Below are positions 45,078-56,555 of a stretch of DNA of 64,000 nucleotides, piece by piece. The notes beneath the pieces were generated by a model. It made no database searches. It was not told the DNA's origin and saw nothing but the letters and a program-made list of their open reading frames with translations. The translations under genes were made by a program, and so were the position numbers. The stretch is from Trametes villosa (lineage: Eukaryota > Basidiomycota > Agaricomycetes > Polyporales > Polyporaceae). The DNA lies in assembly GCA_002964805.2 (NCBI GenBank), contig PUDQ02000003.1, positions 2,232,001 through 2,296,000 of the forward strand, in the 5' to 3' direction. How positions within the stretch are numbered: position 1 is the stretch's first letter; the number at the start of each line of letters is the position of its first letter.

Positions 45078-46391
45078 TCAGTCCAAGTCCAAATCATCGT
45101 CGGACTGCATCGAGGCGCCGTCGTCATCGTCATCCTCCTCAGGCTCCATCGCGAAGAACTCCTGGAAGGCCGCCTCGGTTTCAGCTGAGCGGTAATTGCC
45201 CATTTGCGCCCACGGATTTGCGATCATAGCCATTGAGCTAGGCCACGATCATCGTCAGTAGCCCATCGTACTTGGCGGAACCACTGCTGCGCACCTGTAC
45301 TTGAACCGGGGGGCTATGCGAACGGCGGCCATGGGGAGAGTGACATTGTACATTGTCGGGAGTACTTCGAACAAGTAGTGCGTCAACGTCGGCGGTGGGC
45401 GCTTGTCTGGACTGACGTCAGTACCACAACACGTACGGCCCTGGGCACGAGCGCGCTCACCCCCTGGGATTGGGCGATAGAAAGGCATGACCCATGTATA
45501 CTTATCGCCGATGCCTCGCGCCCAGGCCCGAGCCTCGCTGGTGTTTGGCAACCGATGCTCGGCGGTCACCACCTGGAACCCGCGTTGGTGGTACTCCGCC
45601 GCTGCTGAGGCGTGCCGCAGATTCGCGGATGTCGCATCTTGAGACACCAGAGTAGCGTGCGAGACAAAGGTCGTCCGGGGGAAGAGGGACACGGCGTACT
45701 TCCCGGTGAAGTAGTTCATATCGCACGCTAACCGGCGATTACTTAGCCTTTCGTATACGCGGGCGCATAGAGTATGGCACGTACTGGAGTATGAATGGTT
45801 GAGCATGTACTCTTCCGGGCGGCCGGACACGGCAATGAGCTGAATAAAGTGGCCACCGTAGGCGGATGGGGGTGGGCCGTGAATGCGGTTTGGGAGCAGA
45901 ACGAACCGAAAGCGGGTGGAGGTCTTCGTATCCGCGGGGAACTGGTACAAGGACGGGATGCCGGCTGCTTCACGGCCGACGTGGGACGACGCGATCATAA
46001 CAGCAGCATCGAAGAGAGGATGCATGTCGTGTCTGGGCTGGAAGGCGTACCCGTGCTCCTTGAGCCATCGCCCGAGATCCAGGACGCCGGACCACGGGAC
46101 GCAGATGTCCAGATCGCGCGAGAAGGATGTTGCACGACGCCCGAGGAAATGCTCCGCCTGGGCGCCCATGACGATAGCGTCGCAGGAGTCGAGGATGCGG
46201 AGGAACGCAGGGGGGTGATAGAACCACTGTTGCACGAACCTGAAGATGTTGAAGTGACGGCTGCAGTATGCCTCCACAGCGTAGAACATCGAGGAGCTGA
46301 GGGTGCGGAGTTGCAGTACGAGGTTGGGGGTGAGGCAACCGAGCATTGCGTCGACCGCCGAATCCTTAGCTCCGAGGACGAACAGCTCCAT
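45078..46391 (-). CDS. Nucleotidyltransferase-fold protein with F-box-like start and acidic tail
   Basis: Minus-strand exons: 45295..46391 and 45078..45237 (418 residues), joined by a 57-base GT-AG intron. ATG at 46389-46391 (MELFVLGAKDSAVDAMLG). Residues about 1-60 resemble a degenerate F-box-type helical start. Then SCDAIVMGAQAEHFLGRR... SRDLDICVP fits the nucleotidyltransferase pattern of a Gly-rich turn followed by Asp-x-Asp (DLD). This fold is common in large Agaricomycete-specific families of unknown function. The second exon encodes WAQMGNYRSAETEAAFQEFF followed by a run of acidic residues ending DLDLD. Biochemical activity is unproven: the third acidic residue was not identified with certainty. 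Confidence 0.68.
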
Positions 46392-47336
46392 CACAGAGAG
46401 GGATGGGGTCGGGTAGCCCGCAAACGTCCGACTGTTGCGCTAGTGACATGAGAAAAAAACTGTCAGTGGCATGAGGTGCGGTGTCAGATACGGCAAAACA
46501 TACCACACCATGGAGTAGGGCCGACATTCTTCTCGGAACGGCTGTGCGAGAGAAAGAGAGAGAGAGGAAAGCGTATGACGAGGGCGTTCAGGAGCGAGAA
46601 GCTTCCGCGGGGCGAGCAAACCATTGACATGGCATCCACCGCTGGTTATAGGTACCCGTGCACACGCTGAAGATCATGCTGGTGTTGCAATCCTGTAACG
46701 CCCGGTAGGCGCGAGGACGCAATGCAATAGCATAATGCGTCACCATTTGCCTATGACGTCCGTCAGGCATGGTGCTGGATGGCGGCCGGTGACGCTCGGC
46801 TCACTCACCGTGGATGTATCGCCGAGGCGGCACGGTGCAGTATTCAACGGTATGTTTACGACCTGCCATGCATAGGTAAGCCTCCGTGTGATTTCACGCT
46901 TGTGCGCATGCCCATTCCGCGGTGACGTACTGGTACTCAGCGTGAAAACGCCCAATCCGATTCGGCACTCGTCATCTATCCATACAGGAACCTGTCTGTA
47001 AAGAATAGGACACGGTTAGATGCTGAAACTCGCGTTTGTTCGCACACACCGAACATGGCCATCTCTCGCGACAGACCGATCCGAGCCAGACAGCAGTACA
47101 GCGTTGACGTGGTCGCGTGCAACCCGTCGGCATGGAGGTGCACGCCATGACGCAACGCAGGCAACAGCCGCCGCCGGGTATGTCCAGAGCTGCTTGAACG
47201 TGCGCTCGGTCGCGGAGCCTCGCACCGTCGCGGGAAACGCCTATGTTGCTTGTATTAGGTCGGAAAAGGCGCAGGGGGGAGACATTCACTACGAGTATGC
47301 AATAGTGGGTGAGGTGGCAATAGTCCGCTCGTGCCT
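46392..47336. other. Intergenic, nothing recognised
   Basis: Includes a GAGAGAAAGAGAGAGAGAGG purine run near 46548-46566. A plus-strand frame at 47020 extends antisense to the F-box gene and is not supported. Confidence 0.4.
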
Positions 47337-48488
47337 CTACGTAACCCGAGCCCACTCCCCCTGGTCCCTGTTCGTCAGCCATGCCCACTGCTGCATCGTG
47401 CGAGCCTGGAAACGCCAGCCTCCGGATTCCACCCTACGCCGCCAAACTGCCGTGCCCAACGCGAGTACATCAAGGAGGTGTCGGATCTCCCCAACCTGGC
47501 TGAGGACGGTCCCGACCTCCTCGAGTCGGCTGGCGTACGTCAGCCCTGCCCTCCCGACGTTGACTCCCACAGTTCGGATATGCGGAAGGGAATGGGGCTG
47601 GGTAGCGAGAAGATACAGAATGCGCTGCGCAATGGGTTAGCATGCTCTTCCCGCCGAGCGTGGGTTACTTACCGAGATAACCTCGTGGGCGCGGCTGGCG
47701 GCCGAGCGCAGTGCGAGCTCACGCATGGCAGGGAGGGCCAACACTATCCCAGCCAGAACGGGCTCCATCAGCCCGGCTTGCGCCGGCAGGCATATCGACA
47801 GCCGTGTCAGCGCCGACGACGCTGTCGGCGATGGACAAGAGAGTAAAGTGTTGAGCACCTCCACCGTCGTACTGCCGTCGAGGACTGCCGTCTTGACAGG
47901 GCGGTAACGCATGAGCGATTCCACGACGGACGCTTGGCAAGATCGGACGCTGTCGAGGAAGGGGAGGAACAGGAACGTGTACGGGTCCCCTGGTTCCGTG
48001 TCGGTGACGATGGGTGGTGTCGGGGTGCGAATGATGGCCTTTCGAGTGAGGACGTCCTGAAGGAGGCCGACCGACAGAGTGTCGATGTCGATACGCAGGT
48101 GCCGGAGGCGAGCCGTGTACCGCAGAACCTCCCCTAGCAGCGGTAGGGTGCGAAAGTCCGAGTAGCCGGAGAATGAGACGTAGCCAATGGTGAGGACATA
48201 CAATGAGTAGCACCGCGTGTGATAACGAGTGCCTGCATGCCGCGCGGTGGCCGCGAGGGACGCCAGGATGCTGAAGGGACGGTCTTCGATCGTCTCTACA
48301 CGGGTGCTATACGTCGTCGACTCGCACCAGATCTCAAGAGAGCGGTACTGAACCGGGGCAATGATGTCGTGGAGGGCCCAGCATGTGGAGAGCAGGGCAG
48401 ACCGATCCCGAGCGGAGCAATAGAGGGCGATGGCGCATACCAGCTCGACGGGCAGGGAATTGATCAGGCGGGAGGAAGTAGGCGCCAT
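47337..48488 (-). CDS. F-box protein
   Basis: Minus-strand exons: 47673..48488 and 47337..47597 (358 residues), intron GT-AG. ATG at 48486-48488. Residues about 11-50 form an F-box: SLPVELVCAIALYCSARDRS, ALLSTCWALHDIIAPVQYRS. The remainder is leucine-rich with repeated helix/strand alternation (LRHLRIDIDTLSVGLLQDV, LTRLSICLPAQAGLMEP), typical of the LRR-like substrate region of Agaricomycete F-box proteins. Expected role: substrate receptor of an SCF ubiquitin ligase, binding Skp1 through the F-box; the target is unknown. Upstream, a short frame MGSSSPTLFIPPVSDPHISR with a GTAAGT donor may be a leader exon or an upstream ORF. Confidence 0.78.
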
Positions 48489-50710
48489 GGCAAATTGTTA
48501 GCCTGGAGGAGGTTAGCTCTATGGCTCCAAACTCTAGGCTCCCCGTACTTACCGCCGTGATGCGAATGTCGGCAGCTGCACTGTGTGACTCAAACGTCGA
48601 GGTCGATTTCACCGTCAGTACACGAGATATATGGGGATCAGATACCGGGGGAATGAACAGGGTGGGTGACGACGAACCCATGACGCTCTCTCTCTGCCGG
48701 GGAACTGTTACACTGCGGCCATGAACTCGACGCGCTCGCAGTGCACGAGTGACGTACTCACCACGTTTGTCGAAGACCTGTTGGGGACGACCAGGCCCAT
48801 GCATGGAACGCTAGTCATCTATGGCAGATTGCTAACGCAGCGCATTCGCAAATCGCCCGGTTTCTCGAAGGCAGGCGAGATCGCGAGCGCCGAGGAGCAG
48901 TGATAGTACGTGCGTGAGCTCGGCTAGCGAGAATCCCTCCTAACTTGCTTTGGACGTCCGGATCTTGTGCAGTGGCGTCGAGTCGAGGATTCAAGGTCGC
49001 CGCTTCTTGGTAGGCGGCATGGGCTCGTCCTATCGATTGCGGATGGTCAACCGGTCAAGCTCAGCATGACGCGAGGCCGAGCGTATCTCGTGTTTGGTTA
49101 CTTGCCCAGGATGGCAGGTATACCTACCAGATCGTTCTTGACGCTCAGAAGCACCGCCTCGAGCTACGGGCTCCCCCGGGACGTTGACGCTCATGCGGGG
49201 AGGCTGTCGTACTTCTTACATTCGCAAAACACCACCGCGTTACGCTGACAGCGTTGCTGCGGCACGTCACTCCGAATGTCTATCGCCGAGCTCAAGGCGT
49301 CCCACTGAGCTACCGTGTCCGCTACCTCAGTCTTGGTACGCCGCGCCACCAGTCGCAATAACCCGTGTCAGCGCGGATACTGACGCGAATGGATGTGCGC
49401 GATTCCATGTGGTGCTCGGCCTGCCTGTATCCGCGGTTCCTATGCAGGCAGCCGTTTGAACGCATAGACCCCAGGATTATTGGGAGCGGCATAAATGTCT
49501 AACGCCGCTCGTCGGCGCCTTGACCTACACTGACGATAGGTACGCTCTGCGACCCGGATAGTAGGCGTTAGGTCGCCCAGATAGGCACGCGCTCTGCCTT
49601 TCACATACTCCATACCCGGGCAGCGGCTGCACTTGAGCGCAAGGTATGTTATGCGACTTCCTGTCACGGTCGCCACCGTGCAGCTCATACACACCCAGTC
49701 TCTCTCGGGCCCATTCATGGTAAAAATGTATCTCGATTACGGTACGACCCCACCGCATCGACCGGCAGTCAGTCCCCATATACCCTGGGCACGGCGGATG
49801 TGCACGGCGAATCGCCTCGACATGACCTCCTCAGGCGGCACGCGCGACCGGATGTCTACACTCGAGTATGTGCACAGTTTCGCGATGTCTCACAACATGC
49901 TCTGTACTGTCTAGCACAACGCTAGGACTACACAAACCCTCCTATCCGTGCCAAACGTGCAGACCACGGTTGTAGGCACCGGGCAGGATACGTCGAGCTG
50001 GGACCTCGCGTGCGCGACTATCCTGGAGGTGCGCGATGCGACTACCCCTCTCACTCGACCGCGATGTACGCCGTCTATACGCGAGTGGACGCCGCTCACT
50101 ACTCACGCATGTACGATATGTGGCGGCACATGCACCACCTTAGGGTCTATCTCGATATACCGGTCTGCGATACACGAAACCTACACGGTGGATCTGACGA
50201 GTACCGACTGGACAATCCATTGGGACGAGGTGCGTTGCCAGTTCGCCCTGATTGCTTGTCGACTACGTCTGACATCCTGTAGGGCATTCACCTTGTCGTC
50301 TTCGAACGTCAACGTCCAGCGGCGAACCGCCGCCAGCACTTACTCCTCTTCACAGACCACGTCGAGTATCTCCGCTTCGTATGCACTTGCGCGAACCTCC
50401 GAATGTACATGTACTCGGGAAACATGGCGTCCTAATGCATGCTCTACCAATATGTAACGACGGGAATGTTCCCGCACGACGATAGCTATACCGGCGATCT
50501 CGCCGTCTCAAGGGGCCTGGCATAATCACGGCCGTACGTTCGTGAGTCGCCATAGGGAGAAGGCGGGCCCATCCAGCCACATCACCACACGCGGACGGCA
50601 GGAGTCTACCCGTTCGAGCGCGGATGTCCAGTCGGTCGGCCGGATCTGTCGTAGACACTGCGCGCCTCGTATACGACGCGGATATGGATTGTTCATGCAT
50701 ACAGATGCTG
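48489..50710. other. Long stretch without a supportable gene
   Basis: Some frames (for example 49948-50457 plus) look weakly protein-like but carry no motifs and cannot be joined. Possibly decayed orphan genes. Confidence 0.35.
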
Positions 50711-51522
50711 TCACACGGTATCTGAAGCCGATCCGTTCTCCGACTCTCTAGCGTATCTCAACCAGCTAGGGAACGGAAGCACTGTCGTTAGCTGCACCGC
50801 TCCGTAGGGAAACAAAGAAGAAGAATAGCACGTACCGCTCGACTAGTATACTGATGAGGGAGATCTCCGGGCGGGTGACATTGACGGCGCGCCCGCGATC
50901 GTGCCGCCCTCTCTTCACCACCAGCAGCGGCCCGAGCCAGTCAATACAAAACATGTGTTGCAGGGTCAAGTTCTGGGGCGCCCCCTGTACATGCGCGCGT
51001 GATTGAGTGAGTATGTCGTACCCGTTGAAGAGGAACGACCGCGTGCCGGGAAAGAAGTTGACGGGGGTGAGACGCCGCGGCTCTTCGATCCAGTCGTTCG
51101 TGTCGAGATCTTCGGGCCATACGAGGGACCCGCACGCAGGGTCCCACTCATCGCGGGCGCCCAGTAGCAGCAGCTGGGGCCGGAGCCCGTTGACTGGGAA
51201 CAAGAGGCCGTATCGGGCGACATTGATCAGGCCCTGCACGCCGTACGTCAGACGGTTTGATAGGATCGGCGGCGGATCGGACGTACAGCGTGGACGAGGG
51301 ACTTCACCCGCTCGTTGTGCTCCTTCACAGGGTTACCGCGGCAGGGCGCGGCAGCGGAGGTGGCTCGACGTGGATTTTGCCGACGCTAAGGAAGCATGAG
51401 CGGATGTACGCAAGGGGCTGGGGGTCACTAACGCGTGCCATTCGGAATTCTTTGCGAGTAGCCTTCCAAGCGTGCGCGGACATGACACCTCTGGGTAGCT
51501 TTATGGACTTGGACATCTGCAT
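50711..51522 (-). CDS. Hypothetical protein, about 213 residues
   Basis: Preferred minus-strand exons: 51433..51522, 51287..51385, 50836..51233, 50711..50765. The third and fourth exons are well supported: ARYGLLFPVNGLRPQLLLLG, WPEDLDTNDWIEEPRRLTPV, EISLISILVERWLRYARESE, ending ASDTV across a GTACGT donor. Upstream, two models are possible: short introns giving NPVKEHNERVKSLVHA before GLINV (preferred; GTACGT donor), or one longer intron 51234-51336 giving a different N-terminus. The real start may lie further upstream. No family recognised; no signal peptide. Confidence 0.5.
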
Positions 51523-51956
51523 GAGGGATAGCGCGTGAGGACAATACCATACGTCACGGATGTGAACCCGACGTATGTGAACCCGACGTACCTGCTCACC
51601 GCAGACGCCTGTCACTCTCGGCAGATTATCAGCGCGAGTTGTACGCATCCCTTAGAGATTAGAGAGAATGACGCATACCTCACCAATTGCATCATGCACC
51701 GGATAGGCGGGACGGTGCAGCGTCCACGGGCTGTATGCCATTTCACATCTGTGTGCCGTCGAATAGGCTGATTATCTCATGAGCGCCCGGGCGGCGCACC
51801 TAACGCTCTTCGACGTTGTGCTTCTGGCGTGTCAGGTGCTCCGGACGTTCGCGCACACCCCTGCCCCTCCCGCTACTCCCTCCTCCTGTGGAAGCTCGTC
51901 TTCACCCCTCATCAACTCCTACTACCGTCATTAGCGTGCCCGCCAGCTTCAGCCCG
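51523..51956. other. Intergenic with a 15-base tandem duplication
   Basis: TGTGAACCCGACGTA occurs twice in succession at about 51560-51589. Possible 5' exons of the minus-strand gene could lie here. Confidence 0.35.
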
Positions 51957-52484
51957 ATGGTTTGGCAAACGTACTACAAATGTGAATGCGTCGAGATCGC
52001 ACGATCGAAGGGGTCGAACAACACGCTCATGGCTGTCGACGTCTGGCAGCCCGCGAAAGTATATCTGAGCGAGACCAGCGGGGAGAAACGTACGCCCCAG
52101 GCCATGCACGGCGGGATTATCTGCTGACTTGCTGCAGGGTGGATCTTGGTGACAGTTGACGGCGAGACGACGACTCCCGTCGTCTGGCACGCGATCAGCG
52201 ACGGGTGGATCGTTATGTGTGATGAGGTACGTACCTCGCAAGGACGATCTGAAGAGCGCACTCACGGATATCCCTAGGAGACCCTGACCACGGCCATGCA
52301 GAGCGTCAGCGGGAACGACGGCACCCTATCCATCACCACCGACAAGTTTCGCTTCAGCACGCCGAAGGACTTCTGGAGCTTTCTCGCCCACTACTCCTTT
52401 GGGCGTGTTCACGCATACAGCGGCCAATGGGCTGGCACGACAGCGTCGCAGATGATCGCTGCTGCAAATGCGGGCGGACAGTAG
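51957..52484 (+). CDS. Hypothetical protein, 142 residues
   Basis: Exons: 51957..52089, 52138..52226, 52278..52484; introns of 48 and 51 bases, GT-AG, phases agree. Begins MVWQTYYKCECVEIARSKGS, continues RWILVTVDGETTTPVVWHAI, SDGWIVMCDEETLTTAMQSV, and ends MIAAANAGGQ. Compact alpha/beta composition, no signal peptide. No family recognised. The clean splicing of three short exons into one continuous protein is the main support. Confidence 0.6.
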
Positions 52485-52604
52485 GGCGGATCTCCCGAAC
52501 GACATCACGGACGTACCGGTCATACATAGCCTATGCGCCCTCCTCGTATATACCGTGTCCACTACCCTTAACGCCACTGGCGGCGCACAACGACGTTCCA
52601 TTCG

Positions 52605-52853
52605 CTACGTGGGATGGTCGTCAACAGCTTTGACGGTCATTGCGACCCCGAGGAGATCGAATGTGCCGGTGGTGTCGTCCCGAGGGAGGAACATGATGGC
52701 GTGTGCCGCAAGTACGTTCTGAGCAGCGATGTCGAAGCCAGACGAGGCGTGCATAGCGGCAGGCGTGTCGTAGAAGGTCCACGCTGAGTTACAGTACAAG
52801 TCCGTCGCGGCGACAAACCGCACGGGCGTCAGCCTGAGACCAAACAATGACAT
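52605..52853 (-). CDS. Probable 3' exon of an unrecognised gene
   Basis: A frame with ATG at 52851-52853 reads MSLFGLRLTPVRFVAATDLY, then AAMHASSGFDIAAQNVLAAH and FLPRDDTTGTFDLLGVAMTV to a stop. Composition is clearly protein-like, but the 5' part cannot be fixed; upstream the phase alternative AAAGVAVGTGMYVIVWS resembles a membrane segment. Confidence 0.35.
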   Translation of the reverse strand: MSLFGLRLTPVRFVAATDLYCNSAWTFYDTPAAMHASSGFDIAAQNVLAAHAIMFLPRDDTTGTFDLLGVAMTVKAVDDHPT

Positions 52854-53430
52854 ACATACCGGTGCCAACGGCAACGCCCGCGGCAGCGCCTAGTCCCTAC
52901 GGCGCACAGAACGGAAGCCACAAGGTCAGATATCTGGCGGAGCGGCCAGGGCGGTAACTCGGACAAGGACATCGTCGTGCACGATCGAAAGGCAGGGTGC
53001 CCAGGCGGCAGGCTGCCAGGATTTTGTGAAGGCTCTTCACTGTTCGTTGCGAATTCATACGCATGTCCAGTACCGTACGAGCAGCTTCATTTTGTGTACA
53101 CCTATGAAAATACCGATAAGGAGCGCTTCTGTAAAGGTGTTCAGTAGCAAGATTGCCATATTGGGAATGTCTTCTACGACAGGCCGATTCTGAGTATCCT
53201 GCAATCCTGTACAGCTATCCAGTTTCTTTGAAGCATATAGTAATGTTTTTGGCCCCCATCACAGATATGCCGGGGCTGGAATATCATTTGTGCAGGTCAT
53301 ATATTGGCTTACGACTCACGATTTGGGGTTGATACCTTGCTGGTAGATATGCTTCCCTCTACTCAATCAGCGGGGCTTCCTCCTAATCATCGCATACCAT
53401 ATCACAACATTGCATACCAGTGTCAGACTG
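52854..53430. other. Intergenic, nothing recognised
   Basis: No coding frame or repeat worth naming. Confidence 0.35.
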
Positions 53431-53760
53431 CTACACAAATAGATCACCCCACGCCTCATGCTCCACCTCATCAAACCGCTCCAACAAATACTCCAGCTGT
53501 GCATTCTCCGATCCAATGCCGCCATCCCTGCCCTCAGACCCTACATCATCCCTACCCCTTGCGCCACCGCACCCTGGGTGTTCAGACGTCTCCATGACTT
53601 CCACCGAGACTCTAACTGTGTTGTCTGCTGCGCATGTCAGGGCTGGCTTAAGAGCAGCACCGTGCTTGCCAGTCGGTGTTCTGTCCCAAGCTGCGTCTAA
53701 GAACATTGAGCAATGGCAACCATCCAAGCTGTACAGTGTGGGAATCCATACCTGATGACT
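53431..53760 (-). CDS. Probable 3' exon of an unrecognised gene
   Basis: Minus-strand frame SHQVWIPTLYSLDGCHCSMF ... ENAQLEYLLERFDEVEHEAW to a TAG at 53431-53433, preceded by a CAG acceptor. Upstream at about 53830-53925 another frame reads CSVCGNRPLMDGE and FCYRCLHSEYYV, a possible zinc-binding CxxC pair, but no intact model joins the two. Possibly a broken relative of the neighbouring MYND gene. Confidence 0.35.
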   Translation of the reverse strand, partial: SHQVWIPTLYSLDGCHCSMFLDAAWDRTPTGKHGAALKPALTCAADNTVRVSVEVMETSEHPGCGGARGRDDVGSEGRDGGIGSENAQLEYLLERFDEVEHEAWGDLFV

Positions 53761-54297
53761 CTGCATGCAGACGATAATATGGTGCGGTAGTCTTCTCGTA
53801 GTCATATAGGCTTTATACCCACTACTTAGCAACATAATACTCTGAATGCAGGCAACGGTAGCAAAACGACTCACCATCCATGAGGGGCCTGTTGCCGCAC
53901 ACAGAACAGTGACTGTAAACCTTGGAGCAGCCACCCAATTCTGATGCTACATGTCATGACAGCAATGGAGGGCATGTTGGATGATGGTGGTGGCAACACA
54001 CGCGGTGTGCGTCTGATAGAAATGCATTTATAGCAGCGCCCAACTTTCTACATTTGGCTTGTTGCTCACATGACATACAGCATGCGTCCCCACCACAACG
54101 ACTGAAGTGGATGCATATAGTGCAAAGCACGTGGCTGGAATGGGCTAAAGCCTAACGGTCTGCCAGTGTACGCACTGGCAGGTGCATATGCCAATAACAG
54201 AGCGCGGCACTGCGATAATGCTCCACAGATTATGGCATCTTGCAGCAACAACAACATTCGAGTATTGTATCAGCCTCAGCATTCACGAATCACATAG
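53761..54297. other. Intergenic, apart from the possible CxxC fragment
   Basis: No complete gene. Confidence 0.35.
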
Positions 54298-55108
54298 CTA
54301 TACTATGGAACGCAAACCATACATGGCAAAGTGAGTACGTAAGTCGGCGATGTCGTCCACAGTGAAGTCAACATAGGCATCACATAACATGCTAGCAAAC
54401 TTCAGAACCACAACACTTCCAGGCCAGGGCTTGGCAGGGGGGACACAACCGTCAACGAGAGACATGACCGCTTGGTTGTAAGAAAGCCTCATCGAAAACG
54501 CAAGAGGATCATAGAATATGTGGAGCGGCATCATGCGGGGACATTTATGTACGTCAAAATGAAGAATGAAGGAAGCCTGTGCCTCTGGAAGAAAGGTTAC
54601 AACGTGCGGAAGGGGCCACATGCACTCTGCGTCTGCCAACCGGACGGTCGTGCAGGACGCAGCAACGATGCGGGGAAGTACTAGAGTAATGGATGTTTTT
54701 GATATCATGTCGAGACATTTCAGGACAAACACTCACCTTCATTGGCATCCAGAAAGCACACATCCACGGAGTACTCGGTGTCATATACAACGCCAACACG
54801 GCGGTGCACGCCAGCGGGAGCAGGTAGGGCAAGGCGAGGAGGCGGGGGAATAGGGCTGGGTGGTGGTGGTGCGATTGCGTCCAACGGTGCACATGTTTGC
54901 GAATGAATGGCCCAGTGCTATATGCAGAGGTAAGTAGATGTAAAGATGTAAGGCAACGCCGTATCATACTGCTCACATCTTCAAAGTGCGCATTTGAGCA
55001 GTAGACATAGCCTGAGCTGCAGCGAATGCACGCAAGAATGCTCGGCACACCACAAACCATGCACGGAGGCAGTGTGAAGGGGGTGGAAAGCACAGGCGAC
55101 GTTGACAT
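54298..55108 (-). CDS. MYND zinc-finger protein
   Basis: Minus-strand exons: 54977..55108, 54737..54917, 54298..54680 (231 residues), GT-AG introns. ATG at 55106-55108. Residues about 17-55 form a MYND finger: CMVCGVPSILACIRC, YVYCSNAHFED, then HWAIHSQTC across the first intron (Cys-x2-Cys, Cys-x2-Cys, Cys, His-x3-His-x3-Cys order). A Pro-rich linker follows (AIAPPPPSPIPPPPRLALPA), then a folded C-terminal region (LHIFYDPLAFSMRLSYNQAV, WPGSVVVLKFASMLCDAYVD) I do not recognise. MYND fingers bind Pro-rich ligands in partner proteins; a protein-interaction role is likely. Codon use is less GC-biased than in the core genes. Confidence 0.72.
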
Positions 55109-56117
55109 GGTTGGTGCAGAGAGGTGTACGGCAATGGTAGAGTGATGGTTGAAAAACAGGAGCTTCAAACGCAGAATTGGGCTATATAGCATGTGCCCTG
55201 CGGGGATTGAACCTGTGACGAAAAGCTTCCCAAACAGTGCCAAATATCCACAAACAGTGGGTGTGTGTGATCAATGATCGTCTCATTAGAACAAACAGTA
55301 ACGAAGACATTGCCTCAGAGCATTGCATGACATGACGTGGTACTGCTGGAATGGGACGCATAACAGTCCCCGCCCGGCCTTACGCCATGCCATTCATTGC
55401 TCTGGTGCTCATTTCTACAAAATACAGCTTTCAGTCGCAAATCAATTATTCATGATGAGTACTACCTCTGCAGAAGCTACGTCAGGTGTTGTCATGAGCC
55501 CCACGAGCTACTAGCTTCTGACAGTGGCGCCCTGGCAGGACACAATTCCTTACTTTACCGGTCAACATCAAACAGGGACGGCCCTGCATAAGCAGAACGT
55601 GAAGGTTTTACGATGGACAAACTTCACACGATGCAAGCAACTACCTATAGGGGTGATCACGTTAGACGTCATACTATTATCAGTCTAGGGACGCAATGAC
55701 ATCAGACCTACAGGGCACGATGAGTGTCAAAAACCTAGACGAGCTAGATACACACCTTACACACGCTGGTGTCCGACTCTGCGTATGGGCAGCTTGGCGT
55801 TAGAAAAGCATTTGTTGCCCGCATTAGGTGCCGTTGGGCAGGGTCACGCAGGCTGTGTCCTTCCACTTCTTGCATGTGCGTGAGAGACCAGCAGATGCAT
55901 AGGATTGCCATCGACAACGGTACAGAGGGATTAGGAGGGCGGCCCAACTTCAATTTCATGGAACTGTCCTCTCGGTGCTTCCCCGTCGGCGTTCTCCGGG
56001 AGCCAAACAAAGAATCGGTCGACCCACTGCGCCGGCTTGTCGGTCCGTGGTTCCGGTGCTTGGCGTTGTTTGCCTGTCTCTCTATTGGTTGGCTGACCGG
56101 CCTGACGTCAGTTTAGC
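55109..56117. other. Intergenic; holds a tRNA B-box-like sequence
   Basis: No supportable gene. On the minus strand GGTTCAATCCCCG (55201-55213) resembles a tRNA T-arm/B box, but no tRNA folds around it. Confidence 0.4.
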
Positions 56118-56555
56118 CTAGACTCCCTGTCTCCGACGACTTACACCATCTGGCCCAAGGGAAAATTGGGCAGCGAAGGCGCTCCAGACATCTCGAGCGA
56201 TCACCACGCCAGGGAGGCGCGGGACTCGGACGAAAGCCTTTCTCACCCTCGCATCCGCATTCCAGTTCTGCACTACGAACTCGACCTCCTTGTCACTCAG
56301 CGTGTTCACGCCTACGACTTCCCCCCACACATCGGAGTTGTAGGTCACCACAGGCGGGTTTGTGAAGCACGGGGGGAAGAAGGGTACCGTGCAGGGCGCG
56401 TCGAGGACGTTGGTGAGGATAACCATCGAGCCGATCTCGAGTGGGCGGTATGGGCATACAAGAAGTTTGTAGCGGGAGATGTCGGGGAGGCGCCTGGACG
56501 GAGGGATCGACGAGTCGCCAACAAACAGGAATGTGTACGGTCCAGCACGGGACAT
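56118..56555 (-). CDS. Hypothetical protein, 145 residues
   Basis: Single exon, ATG at 56553-56555. Reads MSRAGPYTFLFVGDSSIPPS, YRPLEIGSMVILTNVLDAPC, VVGVNTLSDKEVEFVVQNWN, GVVIARDVWSAFAAQFSLGP. Beta-rich, neutral, no signal peptide or membrane segment. No family recognised. Good composition and continuous frame support it; a further exon on either side cannot be excluded. Confidence 0.5.
   Translation of the reverse strand: MSRAGPYTFLFVGDSSIPPSRRLPDISRYKLLVCPYRPLEIGSMVILTNVLDAPCTVPFFPPCFTNPPVVTYNSDVWGEVVGVNTLSDKEVEFVVQNWNADARVRKAFVRVPRLPGVVIARDVWSAFAAQFSLGPDGVSRRRQGV

Noticed and set aside
47020..47640. 206-codon plus-strand frame
   Set aside because: Largely antisense to the second exon of the F-box gene, whose minus-strand model is better supported.
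55130..55260. tRNA gene on the minus strand
   Set aside because: The T-arm-like sequence has no matching acceptor, D or anticodon arms.
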